Of a DNA stretch of 64,000 bases, positions 35,353-44,935 are shown piece after piece. The notes beneath the pieces are model-generated. The model saw only the letters and a program-made list of their open reading frames with translations, was not told the DNA's origin and searched no databases. Source of the DNA: Pelotomaculum schinkii (GTDB taxonomy: Bacteria; Bacillota; Desulfotomaculia; Desulfotomaculales; Pelotomaculaceae); contig NZ_QFGA01000004.1 in assembly GCF_004369205.1 (NCBI RefSeq), positions 282,092 to 346,091 on the forward strand. The letters are read 5' to 3'. The position numbers were made by a program, and so were the translations under genes. Every line of letters begins with the position of its first letter. Positions within the stretch are counted from its first letter, which is position 1.

Positions 35353-37200
35353 ATGTATAGGGGTGGATTTACAGGTAGAGTTTTACGTATCGATTTAACC
35401 AACTTAACTTACCAGGAAGAAAAGCTGGACCCCAAAATAGCCCGCCAGTACATGGGTGGGGCCGGCCTGGGTATCAAATACCTGTATGATGAATTGGAGC
35501 CGGGTATTGACCCGCTCGGACCCTCAAATAAATTAATCTTTACGCTTGGACCTTTAACTGGTACCAGCTCGCCGTGCGCCAGCCGGATGTCTGTAACCAC
35601 TAAGTCGCCGCTGTCTAATACAGTTGGAGTGGCCTTGACCGGAGGTAAATTCCCTGCAGAATTAAAGCGTGCCGGTTATGACGCCGTAATAGTTGAAGGA
35701 CGTGCAGAAAGTCCCACTTATGTTTATATACATGACGGCAAGGTCGATTTCAAGAGCGCCGCGAAGCTGTGGGGAACCAACACCTTTGACTGTCAGGATT
35801 ATATCCGGGCTGAACTGCATAACCCGAGCATCAAAGTGGCATGTATCGGCCCAGCCGGGGAGAAACTGGTCAGGTACGCCTGCATTATTAATGAACGACG
35901 GGCGGCCGGCAGAAAAGGCGTAGGCGCCGTGATGGGTTCTAAAAACTTGAAGGCCATTGCCGTTAAGGGTGACAAAGTCAGAACCACTTTAGCCGATCCT
36001 GAGAAATTCAAAGAAGTCCAAGCGGTTTACGTCAAGCATTTGAAGGACAGCCCGTATATAGCGAGCTTTGGCAAGACGGGTACTTCCACAGTGCTTGATG
36101 CCACGAGTGCGATAGGCATTTGTTCCGCCAAGAATTACAGCGAGACCGGTGCGTTCCAGGCCGCTGAATTTCTTGGTGCCGAAGCCAATGCTAAGTTTGA
36201 TTTAAGGAAAGAACACTGTGAGGGTTGTCCGGTCGGCTGCAGCCAGGTCCGGATGGTGCGCGAAGGCCAGTATGCTGGCAGCCTGGCCGAAGGACCCGAA
36301 TTTGAAACCTTGTATTCACTGGGTACCACGTTGGGCAACACCAACCTGCCCAGTGTCATCGCCGGTGACCGTGTTTGTGATGAACTCGGCTTGGACAGCC
36401 TTTCCGTCGGCGTAACCATCGGTTTTGCGATGGAGATGTTTGAAAAAGGAGTTATCAACCTGGAAGATACCGGAGGCATGGAACTGAAATTTGGCAAACA
36501 TGAAGTCATCTTGCCGATGCTTCGCATGATTGCCTATCGCGAAGGCTTTGGCGATATTCTGGCCGAGGGTGTAAAGCGCGTATCAGAGAAGTATGGCAAG
36601 GGTTCCGAAAAATATGCCATGCATATCAAAGGTCTGGAGTTTCCTGCTTATGATATCCGCGGCGCTAAGGCACACGGTCTTGGCTACGCCACCTCCTATA
36701 CCGGCGCCGACCACTCGCGGGGGTATGCTTTCCAGGAGATCTTTGCGATCCCGGTTCCTTACGCCGTCGACCGTTTTGCCGTTAAGGGCAAGGGCAAACT
36801 CACCATGTGGAACCAGGATGTAAGGACGGTAACCTGTGACTGCGCTCCCATGTGTGCATTTATCCTTGACATGGCGGTTCCTGATATAGCGCTTGAAAAT
36901 ACTGCCGGCCTGGTTGGGGGCGCTACCGGTTGGGACATAACTCCAGAAGAGGTATATCAAATTGGGGAACGCGTCATTAATACAGCCCGCCTTTTCAACA
37001 TCAGAGAAGGCTTCACCCGGGCCGATGATACTTTCCCGGAACGCATAATGACTGAGCCTATTCCAGACGGTCCTTCCAAAGGTGAGTTAATATCCCAGTC
37101 GGACCTGGATCTGATGCTCGATGAGTATTACGAAGCCAGAGGGTGGACCAAGGAAGGCGTTCCGACTAAGGAAAAACTGAAAGAGCTGGATATAGTATAG
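35353..37200 (+). CDS. Aldehyde:ferredoxin oxidoreductase (tungsten type)
   Basis: 615 residues. Oxidises aldehydes to acids and reduces ferredoxin, using a tungsten or molybdenum bis-pterin and one 4Fe-4S cluster. N-terminal AOR domain starts YRGGFTGRVLRIDL; pterin loops include LGPLTGTSSPCASR and RAAGRKGVGAVMGSKNLKAI. Three cluster cysteines are C289-x2-C292-x3-C296 (CEGCPVGC); the fourth is in DCAPMCAF near residue 490. A MoaD-like gene follows directly, a common AOR partner. The aldehyde is unknown but should come from the compound handled by the neighbouring genes. Confidence 0.93.
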   Translation: MYRGGFTGRVLRIDLTNLTYQEEKLDPKIARQYMGGAGLGIKYLYDELEPGIDPLGPSNKLIFTLGPLTGTSSPCASRMSVTTKSPLSNTVGVALTGGKFPAELKRAGYDAVIVEGRAESPTYVYIHDGKVDFKSAAKLWGTNTFDCQDYIRAELHNPSIKVACIGPAGEKLVRYACIINERRAAGRKGVGAVMGSKNLKAIAVKGDKVRTTLADPEKFKEVQAVYVKHLKDSPYIASFGKTGTSTVLDATSAIGICSAKNYSETGAFQAAEFLGAEANAKFDLRKEHCEGCPVGCSQVRMVREGQYAGSLAEGPEFETLYSLGTTLGNTNLPSVIAGDRVCDELGLDSLSVGVTIGFAMEMFEKGVINLEDTGGMELKFGKHEVILPMLRMIAYREGFGDILAEGVKRVSEKYGKGSEKYAMHIKGLEFPAYDIRGAKAHGLGYATSYTGADHSRGYAFQEIFAIPVPYAVDRFAVKGKGKLTMWNQDVRTVTCDCAPMCAFILDMAVPDIALENTAGLVGGATGWDITPEEVYQIGERVINTARLFNIREGFTRADDTFPERIMTEPIPDGPSKGELISQSDLDLMLDEYYEARGWTKEGVPTKEKLKELDIV

Positions 37201-37244
37201 CGTTACCTGGCCGATATTAAAATGCGGTGGGGGTTATAAGTGCC

Positions 37245-37535
37245 TTGATTAAAGTAAATGTGCATGTCCTAATGTCAGTTAAAGAAGTTATAGGCGCTTC
37301 TAAAATAGCCCTTCAGATACACGATAGCGCTACTTTAAAGGAACTTGTGGATTTGCTGGTGGATAATTACGGGGAAAAATTCTCAGACCTAGTAATTAAC
37401 CCGGATACAGGTGAACCATATAAGTATTTTCGCCTGGTGCTGAATGGCAGGGATATCATCTTTTTAAACGGCATGAAAACTACGCTTTCCGACGGCGATG
37501 AGTTTCTCATTATACCGCCTATAGGTGGCGGCTAA
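37245..37535 (+). CDS. MoaD/ThiS-like sulfur carrier, AOR-linked
   Basis: About 96 residues with a beta-grasp fold and the C-terminal IPPIGGG, whose last glycines carry sulfur in pterin synthesis. AOR-linked MoaD proteins supply the pterin dithiolene for tungsten enzymes. I choose TTG 37245 (giving MIKVNVHV, the usual family start, with GGGGG upstream); GTG 37227 is an alternative. Confidence 0.85.
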   Translation: MIKVNVHVLMSVKEVIGASKIALQIHDSATLKELVDLLVDNYGEKFSDLVINPDTGEPYKYFRLVLNGRDIIFLNGMKTTLSDGDEFLIIPPIGGG

Positions 37536-37720
37536 GCCTGACTAATGCTGTTGGATGGGGGGGGGGAAGGTAAACCTTCTGCATTAAAAAACTTTACAAG
37601 AAAGGGAGTGATTAACACTTAGGCCAGTGCTGCGGGGTTACCTTAATTAACTTATTAATAAATAAAGGGGGGAAATCCTTAAGGTTTCGATATACTGGTG
37701 AAACCTAAGGAAAAGCATCT

Positions 37721-38845
37721 ATGGTCAAAGCAGCAGTTCTAAAGGGCGTTGAACAAGTCGAAATTATGGAATTTCCCAAACCAAAAGTAGCTAAAGATTG
37801 TGCTTTAGCCCGGGTTGAAGTCTGCGGTATTTGTGGCAGTGACCCCCATATTTACCAGGGGCATTTACCGGTTCCGTATCCCATTATTTTAGGTCATGAG
37901 GTTTCCTTAATTCTTGAGGAAATGGGTCCCGAATATCCCAGGCATGATGTGCTGGGAAACCCTGTTAAAGAGGGTGACCGGGTTGCCCTGGTGCCGGCTT
38001 ACAATTGCGGTAAATGTGTAGTTTGTAAGCTGCAGCCGCAACGCCATAACCTTTGTGAAAAAGGTGAGTGTTACGGGGTAACTCTGCAGTGCAGCAAGGA
38101 GCCGCATCTGTTTGGTGGGTATGCCGAATATATGTACCTGTATCCAGAAGCCTGGATATATAAATGCCCGGAAGGAATGTCTGCCGAAGTCCTGGCTCTG
38201 GCAGATCCTCTGGCGGTAGGTTTGAGAGGCCTTGATGCTGCCTGTTCCCCGGGACTGCCCTGGGCTCGTGAAGGTTTCGGCGTTGGGAAAACGGTCCTTA
38301 TCCAAGGGTTAGGTACAATTGGTATTTTAACTGCGGCCGCTGCGAAAGCTGCCGGCGCCAGTGCAGTATACGCTATTGACGGTGTTAAATCAAGAATAGA
38401 CATGTCTTATAAGTTCGGTGTAGACGAAGTAATTGATTTCAATGAATATAAGACCCCCGAAGAAAGGCTCGCCAGGGTAAATAAGCTGACTAACGGCATG
38501 GGCTGCGATGTGGTGATTGAGCTGGCTGGTGTACCGGCTGTCTTCCAGGAAGCAATTAACCTTACCCGCCGCGGTGGAAAATTGATCGAATTGGGCCACT
38601 ATACCGATGTAGGCACTATTCCAATCAACCCACAAGTCATTTCCTTCAGAGAAATAGAAATAGTCGGTCTTTGGGCTTATGCCGCCCCGGAATTGGGCAC
38701 AGCGATTTCTTTGATCCAGCAAACTATGGATCGTTTCCCGTATGCTGACTTGATTACCCACAGGTATCACATTGATGAAGCTGATCAAGCGCTGAAAGAA
38801 GCCCGTGATAGGAATTGCATCAAGTCTGTAATCCTGGGGAAATAA
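37721..38845 (+). CDS. Zinc-dependent alcohol dehydrogenase family protein
   Basis: 374 residues, medium-chain dehydrogenase. Catalytic zinc ligands are in CGICGSDPHIYQGHLP and GHEVSL; the structural zinc loop is CGKCVVCKLQPQRHNLC, with three residues more than usual between the third and fourth Cys. NAD-binding motif GLGTIG. It would oxidise an alcohol to the aldehyde used by AOR, or act on a sugar-like or heterocycle-derived alcohol. A G10 run (37557-37566) and a weak sigma-54-like AAGGTAAACCTTCTGCA (37567-37583) lie upstream, so it may have its own promoter. Confidence 0.88.
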   Translation: MVKAAVLKGVEQVEIMEFPKPKVAKDCALARVEVCGICGSDPHIYQGHLPVPYPIILGHEVSLILEEMGPEYPRHDVLGNPVKEGDRVALVPAYNCGKCVVCKLQPQRHNLCEKGECYGVTLQCSKEPHLFGGYAEYMYLYPEAWIYKCPEGMSAEVLALADPLAVGLRGLDAACSPGLPWAREGFGVGKTVLIQGLGTIGILTAAAAKAAGASAVYAIDGVKSRIDMSYKFGVDEVIDFNEYKTPEERLARVNKLTNGMGCDVVIELAGVPAVFQEAINLTRRGGKLIELGHYTDVGTIPINPQVISFREIEIVGLWAYAAPELGTAISLIQQTMDRFPYADLITHRYHIDEADQALKEARDRNCIKSVILGK

Positions 38846-39229
38846 AGAAATTTAGAAATGAAGTTGTTTTGGGTCAATATCTTATCGGTGCGTATGATGC
38901 GAACAATGAATCTTTGATATTTAAAAAATTACAACATAGTCCTGATGGCGTTATTCTACTTTGGTTAATAGGAGTGTGAAAAAAGGCGCCGAATTAGTCC
39001 TCTCCCACCCTAAACAGTTAGGCACTAATTCGACGCCAGCCATCGGATTTGCCGTTGCGAGCAGCAAGTCCAAGTCTATTTTGACACAACTAGCGATGTG
39101 TTTTCAAGGCACCTAAAAAAAACTCAGACACAACATATATTTTTTGGGCTGTGGTTTTGGCACAATTCCTAAAATTGTATAACTTATGAAATGTGAGTCA
39201 ATATCTAATATATTTAGGGAGGATTGCTC
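38846..39229. other. 384-base intergenic region before the NCS1 transporter
   Basis: Main structure is the near-perfect inverted repeat GGCGCCGAATTAGT (38985-38998) with ACTAATTCGACGCC (39024-39037), one mismatch, 25-base loop. TTGGCAC at 39156-39162 looks like a -24 box but has no -12 partner. No gene seen. Confidence 0.5.
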
Positions 39230-40720
39230 ATGGAACAGTATATGCGTCAAATTGATGATCGGGTTGAATTGACCGACGCAGGGATGGCCACTATAAAAGA
39301 GAGCCCTCTTTACAACCCGGATCTTGCGCCAATACAGGTGAAAGATAGAACGTGGGGTCATTTTAATTACTTTTCCCTCTGGGTCGGTATCGTCACCTGT
39401 ATTCCAACTCTTTTATTAACTGGCGGGATGATTCCGAACCTGGCCTGGTGGCAGGCACTGTTGGCAATCTGTGTCGGTAGCCTGGGTATGAGTTATTTGA
39501 TGAAATTTTCCGGCCATGCCGGCGCCAAGTACGGTATCACCATGGGTGTTCTGGGACGTGCTTCGTGGGGTATCAAAGGAACCTACTTGGCCATGTTCAT
39601 CAGGTCCAGCGTGGCCATGGGCTATGCCGGTATCGAAACTTTCATCGGGGGTTCCGCTGTGGACGGCTTAATCCTCAGCATCGCTCCGGGTTGGGCTAAT
39701 GTCAGCGGGCACCTGTGGATCTGTTTATTCCTTTTCGCGGTGTTGACGATGGCGTTGGTCTGGTTCTCACCTCCCACCAACGAAATGAAAGCTTATAAGA
39801 TTCTCACCATTATTGCCGTACCAGGTAAATTCATCGCTCTGGCTCTGATTGTTATAGTACTCTATATGCAGGTTGGAAGTTGGGGCCCGCTATTTAATAC
39901 ACCGGCGCAGTATAACGGTACAGCCTGGACCACATTCTTTATCGCCTGCCTGGTTGGCGCCTTTGGTTACTGGGGTGAGAGTATGACTCACTTTTCGGAC
40001 TTGTCCCGCTATTCGAAAGACACCAAGGTTTATGCAAAAGGTGCTGTCTCGGGTGTAACCATTGGCATGGTGGCCTTCGGTATGGTTGGGATCATGTTGG
40101 CATCCTTCAGTAAGGCTCTCTACGGCCAGACGATCTGGAACCCCATTGATTTAATTGTGATGCTGCAGATTCCCTGGTTGTCTGTTGTTGCCCTGTTCTT
40201 TATCAGCCTGGTGGCTATTACCACCAATATCGGCGCAAACCTGACCCCGTCCGGCTATTTCTTTTCAACCCTGGTTCCCAAGTATATTAACTGGCGGACA
40301 GGTGCTTTGATTACTATGCTTATCGGCATGGCCTTGAGGCCGTGGTCATTACTGGCAACCTTCGGTAACTTCCTGTTTGACTGGTTGCTGCTATGGATGT
40401 GCTGGATAGCTCCACTAGCAGGCATTATGGCGTGTGATTACTGGCTTCTTAGAAAGACAAAGCTAAATATTGTTGAGTTGTTTAACCCTGTAGGACCGTT
40501 TAAATACGCAAATGGGTTTAACCCCTGCGCTCTAATTGCGTGGGCACTTGCGACAGTTCTGGCTTTGATTTTCAAAAACGAATCGTTTGTTGTTGGCTAC
40601 ATCGCAGGAATAGTCTTCTATTACGTGATTATGAAGTACTGGGGGTTAGCCAAGTACAATCAAAATGATTTGATCGATGGCAAGCCAGAGGAAAAAAGAC
40701 CTGTGACTGCTGAGGTATAA
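39230..40720 (+). CDS. NCS1 family nucleobase/hydantoin/allantoin-type transporter
   Basis: About 496 residues with 12 membrane segments. N-terminal cytoplasmic part ends NPDLAPIQVKDRTWGHFNYF, the NCS1 signature (N-x-D-L-x-P). It imports a nucleobase, hydantoin, allantoin or similar ring compound with Na+ or H+. I start at ATG 39230 with AGGGAGG seven bases upstream. It sits between the amidase-AOR operon and a Mo hydroxylase, which supports a nitrogen heterocycle as the imported substrate. Followed by a strong terminator. Confidence 0.92.
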   Translation: MEQYMRQIDDRVELTDAGMATIKESPLYNPDLAPIQVKDRTWGHFNYFSLWVGIVTCIPTLLLTGGMIPNLAWWQALLAICVGSLGMSYLMKFSGHAGAKYGITMGVLGRASWGIKGTYLAMFIRSSVAMGYAGIETFIGGSAVDGLILSIAPGWANVSGHLWICLFLFAVLTMALVWFSPPTNEMKAYKILTIIAVPGKFIALALIVIVLYMQVGSWGPLFNTPAQYNGTAWTTFFIACLVGAFGYWGESMTHFSDLSRYSKDTKVYAKGAVSGVTIGMVAFGMVGIMLASFSKALYGQTIWNPIDLIVMLQIPWLSVVALFFISLVAITTNIGANLTPSGYFFSTLVPKYINWRTGALITMLIGMALRPWSLLATFGNFLFDWLLLWMCWIAPLAGIMACDYWLLRKTKLNIVELFNPVGPFKYANGFNPCALIAWALATVLALIFKNESFVVGYIAGIVFYYVIMKYWGLAKYNQNDLIDGKPEEKRPVTAEV

Positions 40721-40730
40721 CCTTATTGTA

Positions 40731-40772
40731 AAAGCAGGCCAAATAGACAAGTCTAATTGGCCTGCTTTCTTT
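40731..40772 (+). terminator. Terminator after the NCS1 transporter
   Basis: AAAGCAGGCCAA (40731-40742) pairs with TTGGCCTGCTTT (40757-40768), plus an inner AGAC/GTCT stem, then TCTTT. Confidence 0.9.
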
Positions 40773-40807
40773 AAATGATAAATGAGAATGAGTTTCATTA
40801 TTTTACA

Positions 40808-43595
40808 TTATTACGGTAAGGGAGTGAAGGTCTTTGGGAATTAAGGAGATAAAGTTCACCTTAAACGGCCGGCCGGTAAAGCTTTTGGTTGAGCCGGAGA
40901 AGACGCTGTTAAAGGTGCTGCGGGATGATTTAAGGCTAACAGGTACTAAAGAAGGATGCAATGAAGGCCTGTGCGGCAGTTGCACCGTTCTGATAGACGG
41001 GACCCCCACCACTTCATGCAAGCTTCCGGTTGTTAAGGTAGAAGGGCGGGAAGTGCTGACCATTGAAGGAGTAGGCACCAAAGAGAATCCGGATGTGATC
41101 CAGAGGGCGTTTGTGGAAGTTGGCGCCTCCCAGTGCGGTTTCTGTACCCCGGGTATGATTTTAACTGCCAAAGCCATTCTTGATAAAAACCCCAATCCCA
41201 CGCGGGAAGAAGTACGAAAAGGTATTCGGCGTAACCTGTGCCGCTGCACCGGTTACAAAAAAATAATAGACGGAATTATGCTGGCTGCGGAATACAGGCT
41301 TAATCCGTCTGCGATTAAAGAGCATGATATAGGTGAATATCGTATTGGCGGCCGCATACCACAGTTGAATTCCTGGGAAAAAGTAACCGGGAGCTTGCGT
41401 TTTGCGGATGATATTTACCTGGAGGATATGTGTTTTGCCAAAATTCTGCGCAGCCCACATTTTCACGCTAGGGTCAAGGGTATTGACTCAAGCGCCGCTG
41501 AAGCTATGCACGGGGTCGTTGCTGTTGCCACGGCCAAGGATCTTATGGGTCCTAACCGGGTTAAGTACATCTTTCATGACTACAGGGTCATTGCAGATGA
41601 AAAGGTCCGCTATTTTGGCGAACCGGTAGCCATTGTTGTGGCCAGGACCGAAGCCATAGCCGAAAATGCCCTCGCTAAAATTAAGGTTGATTACGAAGTA
41701 TTGCCGGCCGTTACAGATCCCTTTGCCGCCTTGGAACCGGGCGCACCTGAAGTACAGGAGGAAGATTACCCCGGCAATAAGCTGTTCTATCAGAACCTTA
41801 TTAAAGGTGACATCGAAGAAGGTTTCAAGGAAGCCGACTTTATTGAAGAACATACTTATACTACCCCGGCCAACATTCACGGGTACCTGGAACCGGATAC
41901 GGGAGTAGCGTATTATGACGATGAAGGAAGGATAGTCATTTATGCCTGCGGTCAGGCGCCCCACTACCACCGTGATGAAGTTGCCCGGGTGCTGGGCTTG
42001 GGGACCGACGAGGTGCGTGTGGTGGAAGACGGGACCGGCGGCGGCTTTGGCGCCCGGATTGACCCGATGATGCAGGTGCTTCTCGGGTTGGCTGTCTATA
42101 AAGCAAAAGTTCCGGTCAAACTCAAGTTCACCACTGAGGAAAACTTTATCGGCGAGTGCAAGCGCCACCCCTTTACCATTAAATTAAAAACCGGTGTGCG
42201 TAATGACGGTAAAATCATTGCCCACTACGGTGAGATCGTTGGGGATGCCGGTGCTTACGCCTTGGCCAGCCCTGGTGTTTTGATGAGGGCCATTGTGCAT
42301 TCTTATGGCCCTTATGAAATACCTCATGTTAAAATCCTGGGCCAGATGGTTTTAACCAATAACACGCCTTCATCTGCTATGCGAGGGTTTGGAGTATCCC
42401 AGATGTGCTTTGCCATAGAAACCCAAATAAACCGGATCTGTAGCCGTCTGGGTATGAACGTGCTTGACTTCGCCAGACTTAACGGTTTTAAGCAGGGTAC
42501 CGTCACCGCGACCGGCCAGTTGATTAAAGATCCGCCGGGTTATGCTGAGGTTATCGACGCCATTGAAAATCACTGGGCCAAAATGCCGAAGGAAACTGCG
42601 CCGGAGAAAGTGGCTCAGCTTCCGCCGCACATCAAGAGGGGCAAAGGCTTTGCCACCACCTGGTACGGTATCGGTAAGACCGGCCTGTTGAACCTCTCCA
42701 GGTGCAACGTTGAAATCACGGATGAAGGCACATTACTGGTACGGGAAGGGGCGGCTGAAATCGGCCAGGGATCTACTACGGTTATGGCGCTCATTGCAGC
42801 AGAAGAGATGGGGCTTACCCTGGACAAAGTCAAGGTTATGGCGGCAGATTCGCTGCTTACGCCGGATTCCGATCTTACCTGTGCCAGTAAACATACCTTC
42901 TACACCGGGAATGCGACTTTAATAGCCTGTAAGGATCTCAAGAAGAAAATCCTTGAAGCGGCTGCCGCTGAGTTTAAAGAAGAAGCGGAGAAGCTTGACA
43001 CAAAGGATGGCGAGGTCTATATTTCCTCAGAACCGCAGAAGAATATTTCGTTTAAACAGCTAAAAGATCTTGGGTACGACCTTACCGGCTTCGGTGAATT
43101 TGTAGTTCCGCTTGACCTGCTCGATCAGGATACCGGGCAGGGTACCCTGTACGTTGTATTTACTTACGGCGCTGCAGTAGTGGAAATAGAAGTCAATACC
43201 CAAACCGGTGAGATAAAAGTCCTTAACTCTGCAGTTGCCTTCCAGTGCGGCAAGGCTATTAACCGGCTGGCGATGGAAGGACAGATGGATGGCGGCGTGG
43301 GTATGGGTGTCGGTTACGCCTTGATGGAAGAATACATCACAGGTAAGACTAAGAGCTTTAAAGATTATAAATTGCCGCGTTCTACCGACGTGCCTCTCGA
43401 CATCAGCACCTATGTTGTGGAAATTCCGCAGGGACCGGGGCCTTTTGGCGCTATCGGCATGGGCGAGGCCGCTCACTTCCCCCAGGCGCCGGCAATTATT
43501 GCGGCCCTGCATGATGCCTGCGGTATTTGGATTAATGATCTTCCGGCCAGGCCGGAAAGAGTTTTAGAAGCTTTAAAACAAAAAAAGGATAACTA
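40808..43595 (+). repeat. Perfect long repeat, copy 1 (Mo hydroxylase)
   Basis: As far as I can compare, 2788 bases appear identical to 46063-48850 (offset 5255). The identity starts 26 bases before the start codon and stops inside the stop codon (TAG here, TAA in copy 2). Confidence 0.9.
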
Positions 43596-43596
43596 G
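40834..43596 (+). CDS. One-chain molybdenum hydroxylase (2Fe-2S + Mo domains), copy 1
   Basis: 920 residues, xanthine oxidase family. N-terminal ferredoxin domain (CNEGLCGSC; about 40-70), second 2Fe-2S domain (QCGFCTPGM and RNLCRCTGYKK; about 95-150), then the Mo-pterin domains with DGTGGGFGAR, SSAMRGFGVSQ and GAAEIGQGSTT, and catalytic Glu878 in GMGEAAHFPQ. No FAD domain, so it is built like Mop and not like xanthine dehydrogenase; electrons should leave through the 2Fe-2S centres to ferredoxin or a partner. It hydroxylates a heterocycle or aldehyde with oxygen from water. TTG start at 40834 with GGGAG and AAGG upstream. Copy 2 encodes the same protein. Confidence 0.92.
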   Translation: MGIKEIKFTLNGRPVKLLVEPEKTLLKVLRDDLRLTGTKEGCNEGLCGSCTVLIDGTPTTSCKLPVVKVEGREVLTIEGVGTKENPDVIQRAFVEVGASQCGFCTPGMILTAKAILDKNPNPTREEVRKGIRRNLCRCTGYKKIIDGIMLAAEYRLNPSAIKEHDIGEYRIGGRIPQLNSWEKVTGSLRFADDIYLEDMCFAKILRSPHFHARVKGIDSSAAEAMHGVVAVATAKDLMGPNRVKYIFHDYRVIADEKVRYFGEPVAIVVARTEAIAENALAKIKVDYEVLPAVTDPFAALEPGAPEVQEEDYPGNKLFYQNLIKGDIEEGFKEADFIEEHTYTTPANIHGYLEPDTGVAYYDDEGRIVIYACGQAPHYHRDEVARVLGLGTDEVRVVEDGTGGGFGARIDPMMQVLLGLAVYKAKVPVKLKFTTEENFIGECKRHPFTIKLKTGVRNDGKIIAHYGEIVGDAGAYALASPGVLMRAIVHSYGPYEIPHVKILGQMVLTNNTPSSAMRGFGVSQMCFAIETQINRICSRLGMNVLDFARLNGFKQGTVTATGQLIKDPPGYAEVIDAIENHWAKMPKETAPEKVAQLPPHIKRGKGFATTWYGIGKTGLLNLSRCNVEITDEGTLLVREGAAEIGQGSTTVMALIAAEEMGLTLDKVKVMAADSLLTPDSDLTCASKHTFYTGNATLIACKDLKKKILEAAAAEFKEEAEKLDTKDGEVYISSEPQKNISFKQLKDLGYDLTGFGEFVVPLDLLDQDTGQGTLYVVFTYGAAVVEIEVNTQTGEIKVLNSAVAFQCGKAINRLAMEGQMDGGVGMGVGYALMEEYITGKTKSFKDYKLPRSTDVPLDISTYVVEIPQGPGPFGAIGMGEAAHFPQAPAIIAALHDACGIWINDLPARPERVLEALKQKKDN

Positions 43597-43970
43597 CTAA
43601 GGATGGCAAGGTTTGGGTGGCTATGACGCCACCCAAACCAAATGGCATTACATTTTACAATAAGCAAATTATCATTTAAAGATTCTGTTAATTTTATCAT
43701 TTAGCTATTTCAATGCTGCGTTAAGCACCAGCAAAGAATAAAAACTCAGTGAAGTAAGTGCAATTTAAATCACACACAGCGCACACGGCGCAGTTGATAG
43801 TACCAGTATTCTGAACGCCTGTTAGCCAAACACTTATCTCTCAAACAAATCTATCTGGACTCATGGTATATGCTTTATAAGCCAAAAGATTAAAACTTCC
43901 GTATAACAGAAGCTTTTTTTGTATTAAACAAAATCTTAAACATATCCACATTAAGGGGTGTTCACTATTT
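43597..43970. other. 374-base intergenic region
   Basis: Starts with a perfect hairpin GGTTTGGGTGGC/GCCACCCAAACC (43610-43621, 43628-43639), a likely terminator without a T run. I see no clear promoter for the following CoA-transferase genes. Confidence 0.55.
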
Positions 43971-44930
43971 GTGTTTAGCAAGTTAATGAGTATGGAGGAA
44001 GCAATCAGTAAGTTTGTTCATAACGGTGATTGTATAGCGCTTGGCGGATTTGTAACAAATCGGAAACCTTATGCGGCAGTATACGAAATTATGAGACAGG
44101 GCATTAAAAATCTTTATATCGAAGGCGGACCGGCTGGTGGGGACGTTGATATGTTGATTGGTGCGGGCTGCGTTAAAGTGCTTTTCAACTCATACCTGGC
44201 AAACTCGGGGTACTCACAGGTTTGCAGGCGGTTTCGCAAAGCTATAGAAGAAGGAGAGATACTGTGGGAAGATTACTCGCTGGATGTTCAACCTATTATC
44301 TATCATGCAGCTGCCTTAGGGCTGCCTTATGTAGCTGTTAAAAATATGCTTGGTTCTTCCCTGGTGGAAAAATGGGGTATTCCAGAGGATGTATGGGAGA
44401 ATGACCCCAAATTAGCTCCACGTAAACTTATTATTGAACGTAATCCTTTTAACCCTGAGGAGCAGGTTTGCCTGTTGCCGACTCCCAAAATAGATACAGC
44501 TATCATTCATGTACAAAAGGCATCAACCGATGGGACTTGTCGTATTGAAGGAGCGGTTTTTGTTGATATCGATATCGCGATGGGAGCAACCAACTGTATC
44601 GTAACATGCGAAGAACTTGTCCACCCTAGTGAACTGCGCAGGGAACCGTGGCTAAACCAGTTACCGAATATTGTACCAGATGCTGTAGTTCATGTCCCCT
44701 ATGGGGCACATCCGTCACAGTGCGCTAACTACTATGATTACGACGCTAATTATTATAAGTTGTATGACAGGGTCAGCGGTGATGATCAAAAGTTTAAGGA
44801 GTTCTTGGATGAGTGGGTATACGGTGTCAAAAATCAGTCTGAATATATGAATAAACTAGGGTTTAACCGGTTTGCAAATCTGTGGGTGCGTCCCGGTTAT
44901 GGCTATGCGGCTGGATTAAAGAGGGGTTGA
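43971..44930 (+). CDS. Family I CoA-transferase, subunit A, second pair
   Basis: 319 residues of the GctA type (SMEEAISKFVHNGDCIALGG; later KIDTAIIHVQKASTDG). Only moderately similar to the A subunit at 12134, so it probably acts on another acid. GTG start with AAGGGG upstream. With the next gene it should activate an acid to its CoA-ester. Placed between two identical Mo-hydroxylase genes. Confidence 0.85.
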   Translation: MFSKLMSMEEAISKFVHNGDCIALGGFVTNRKPYAAVYEIMRQGIKNLYIEGGPAGGDVDMLIGAGCVKVLFNSYLANSGYSQVCRRFRKAIEEGEILWEDYSLDVQPIIYHAAALGLPYVAVKNMLGSSLVEKWGIPEDVWENDPKLAPRKLIIERNPFNPEEQVCLLPTPKIDTAIIHVQKASTDGTCRIEGAVFVDIDIAMGATNCIVTCEELVHPSELRREPWLNQLPNIVPDAVVHVPYGAHPSQCANYYDYDANYYKLYDRVSGDDQKFKEFLDEWVYGVKNQSEYMNKLGFNRFANLWVRPGYGYAAGLKRG

Positions 44931-44935
44931 GAATT

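Noticed and set aside
38869..38979. 36-codon coding-like frame after the alcohol dehydrogenase gene
   Set aside because: No ribosome binding site, no homology recognised, length not beyond chance.
39156..39172. Sigma-54 promoter before the NCS1 transporter (TTGGCAC)
   Set aside because: The -12 position reads CTAAA without the needed GC, so the spacing pair is absent.
40778..40800. Fur-box-like AATGAGAATGAGTTTCATT upstream of Mo-hydroxylase copy 1
   Set aside because: Only a partial match to the Fur consensus and no iron genes nearby; too weak to annotate.
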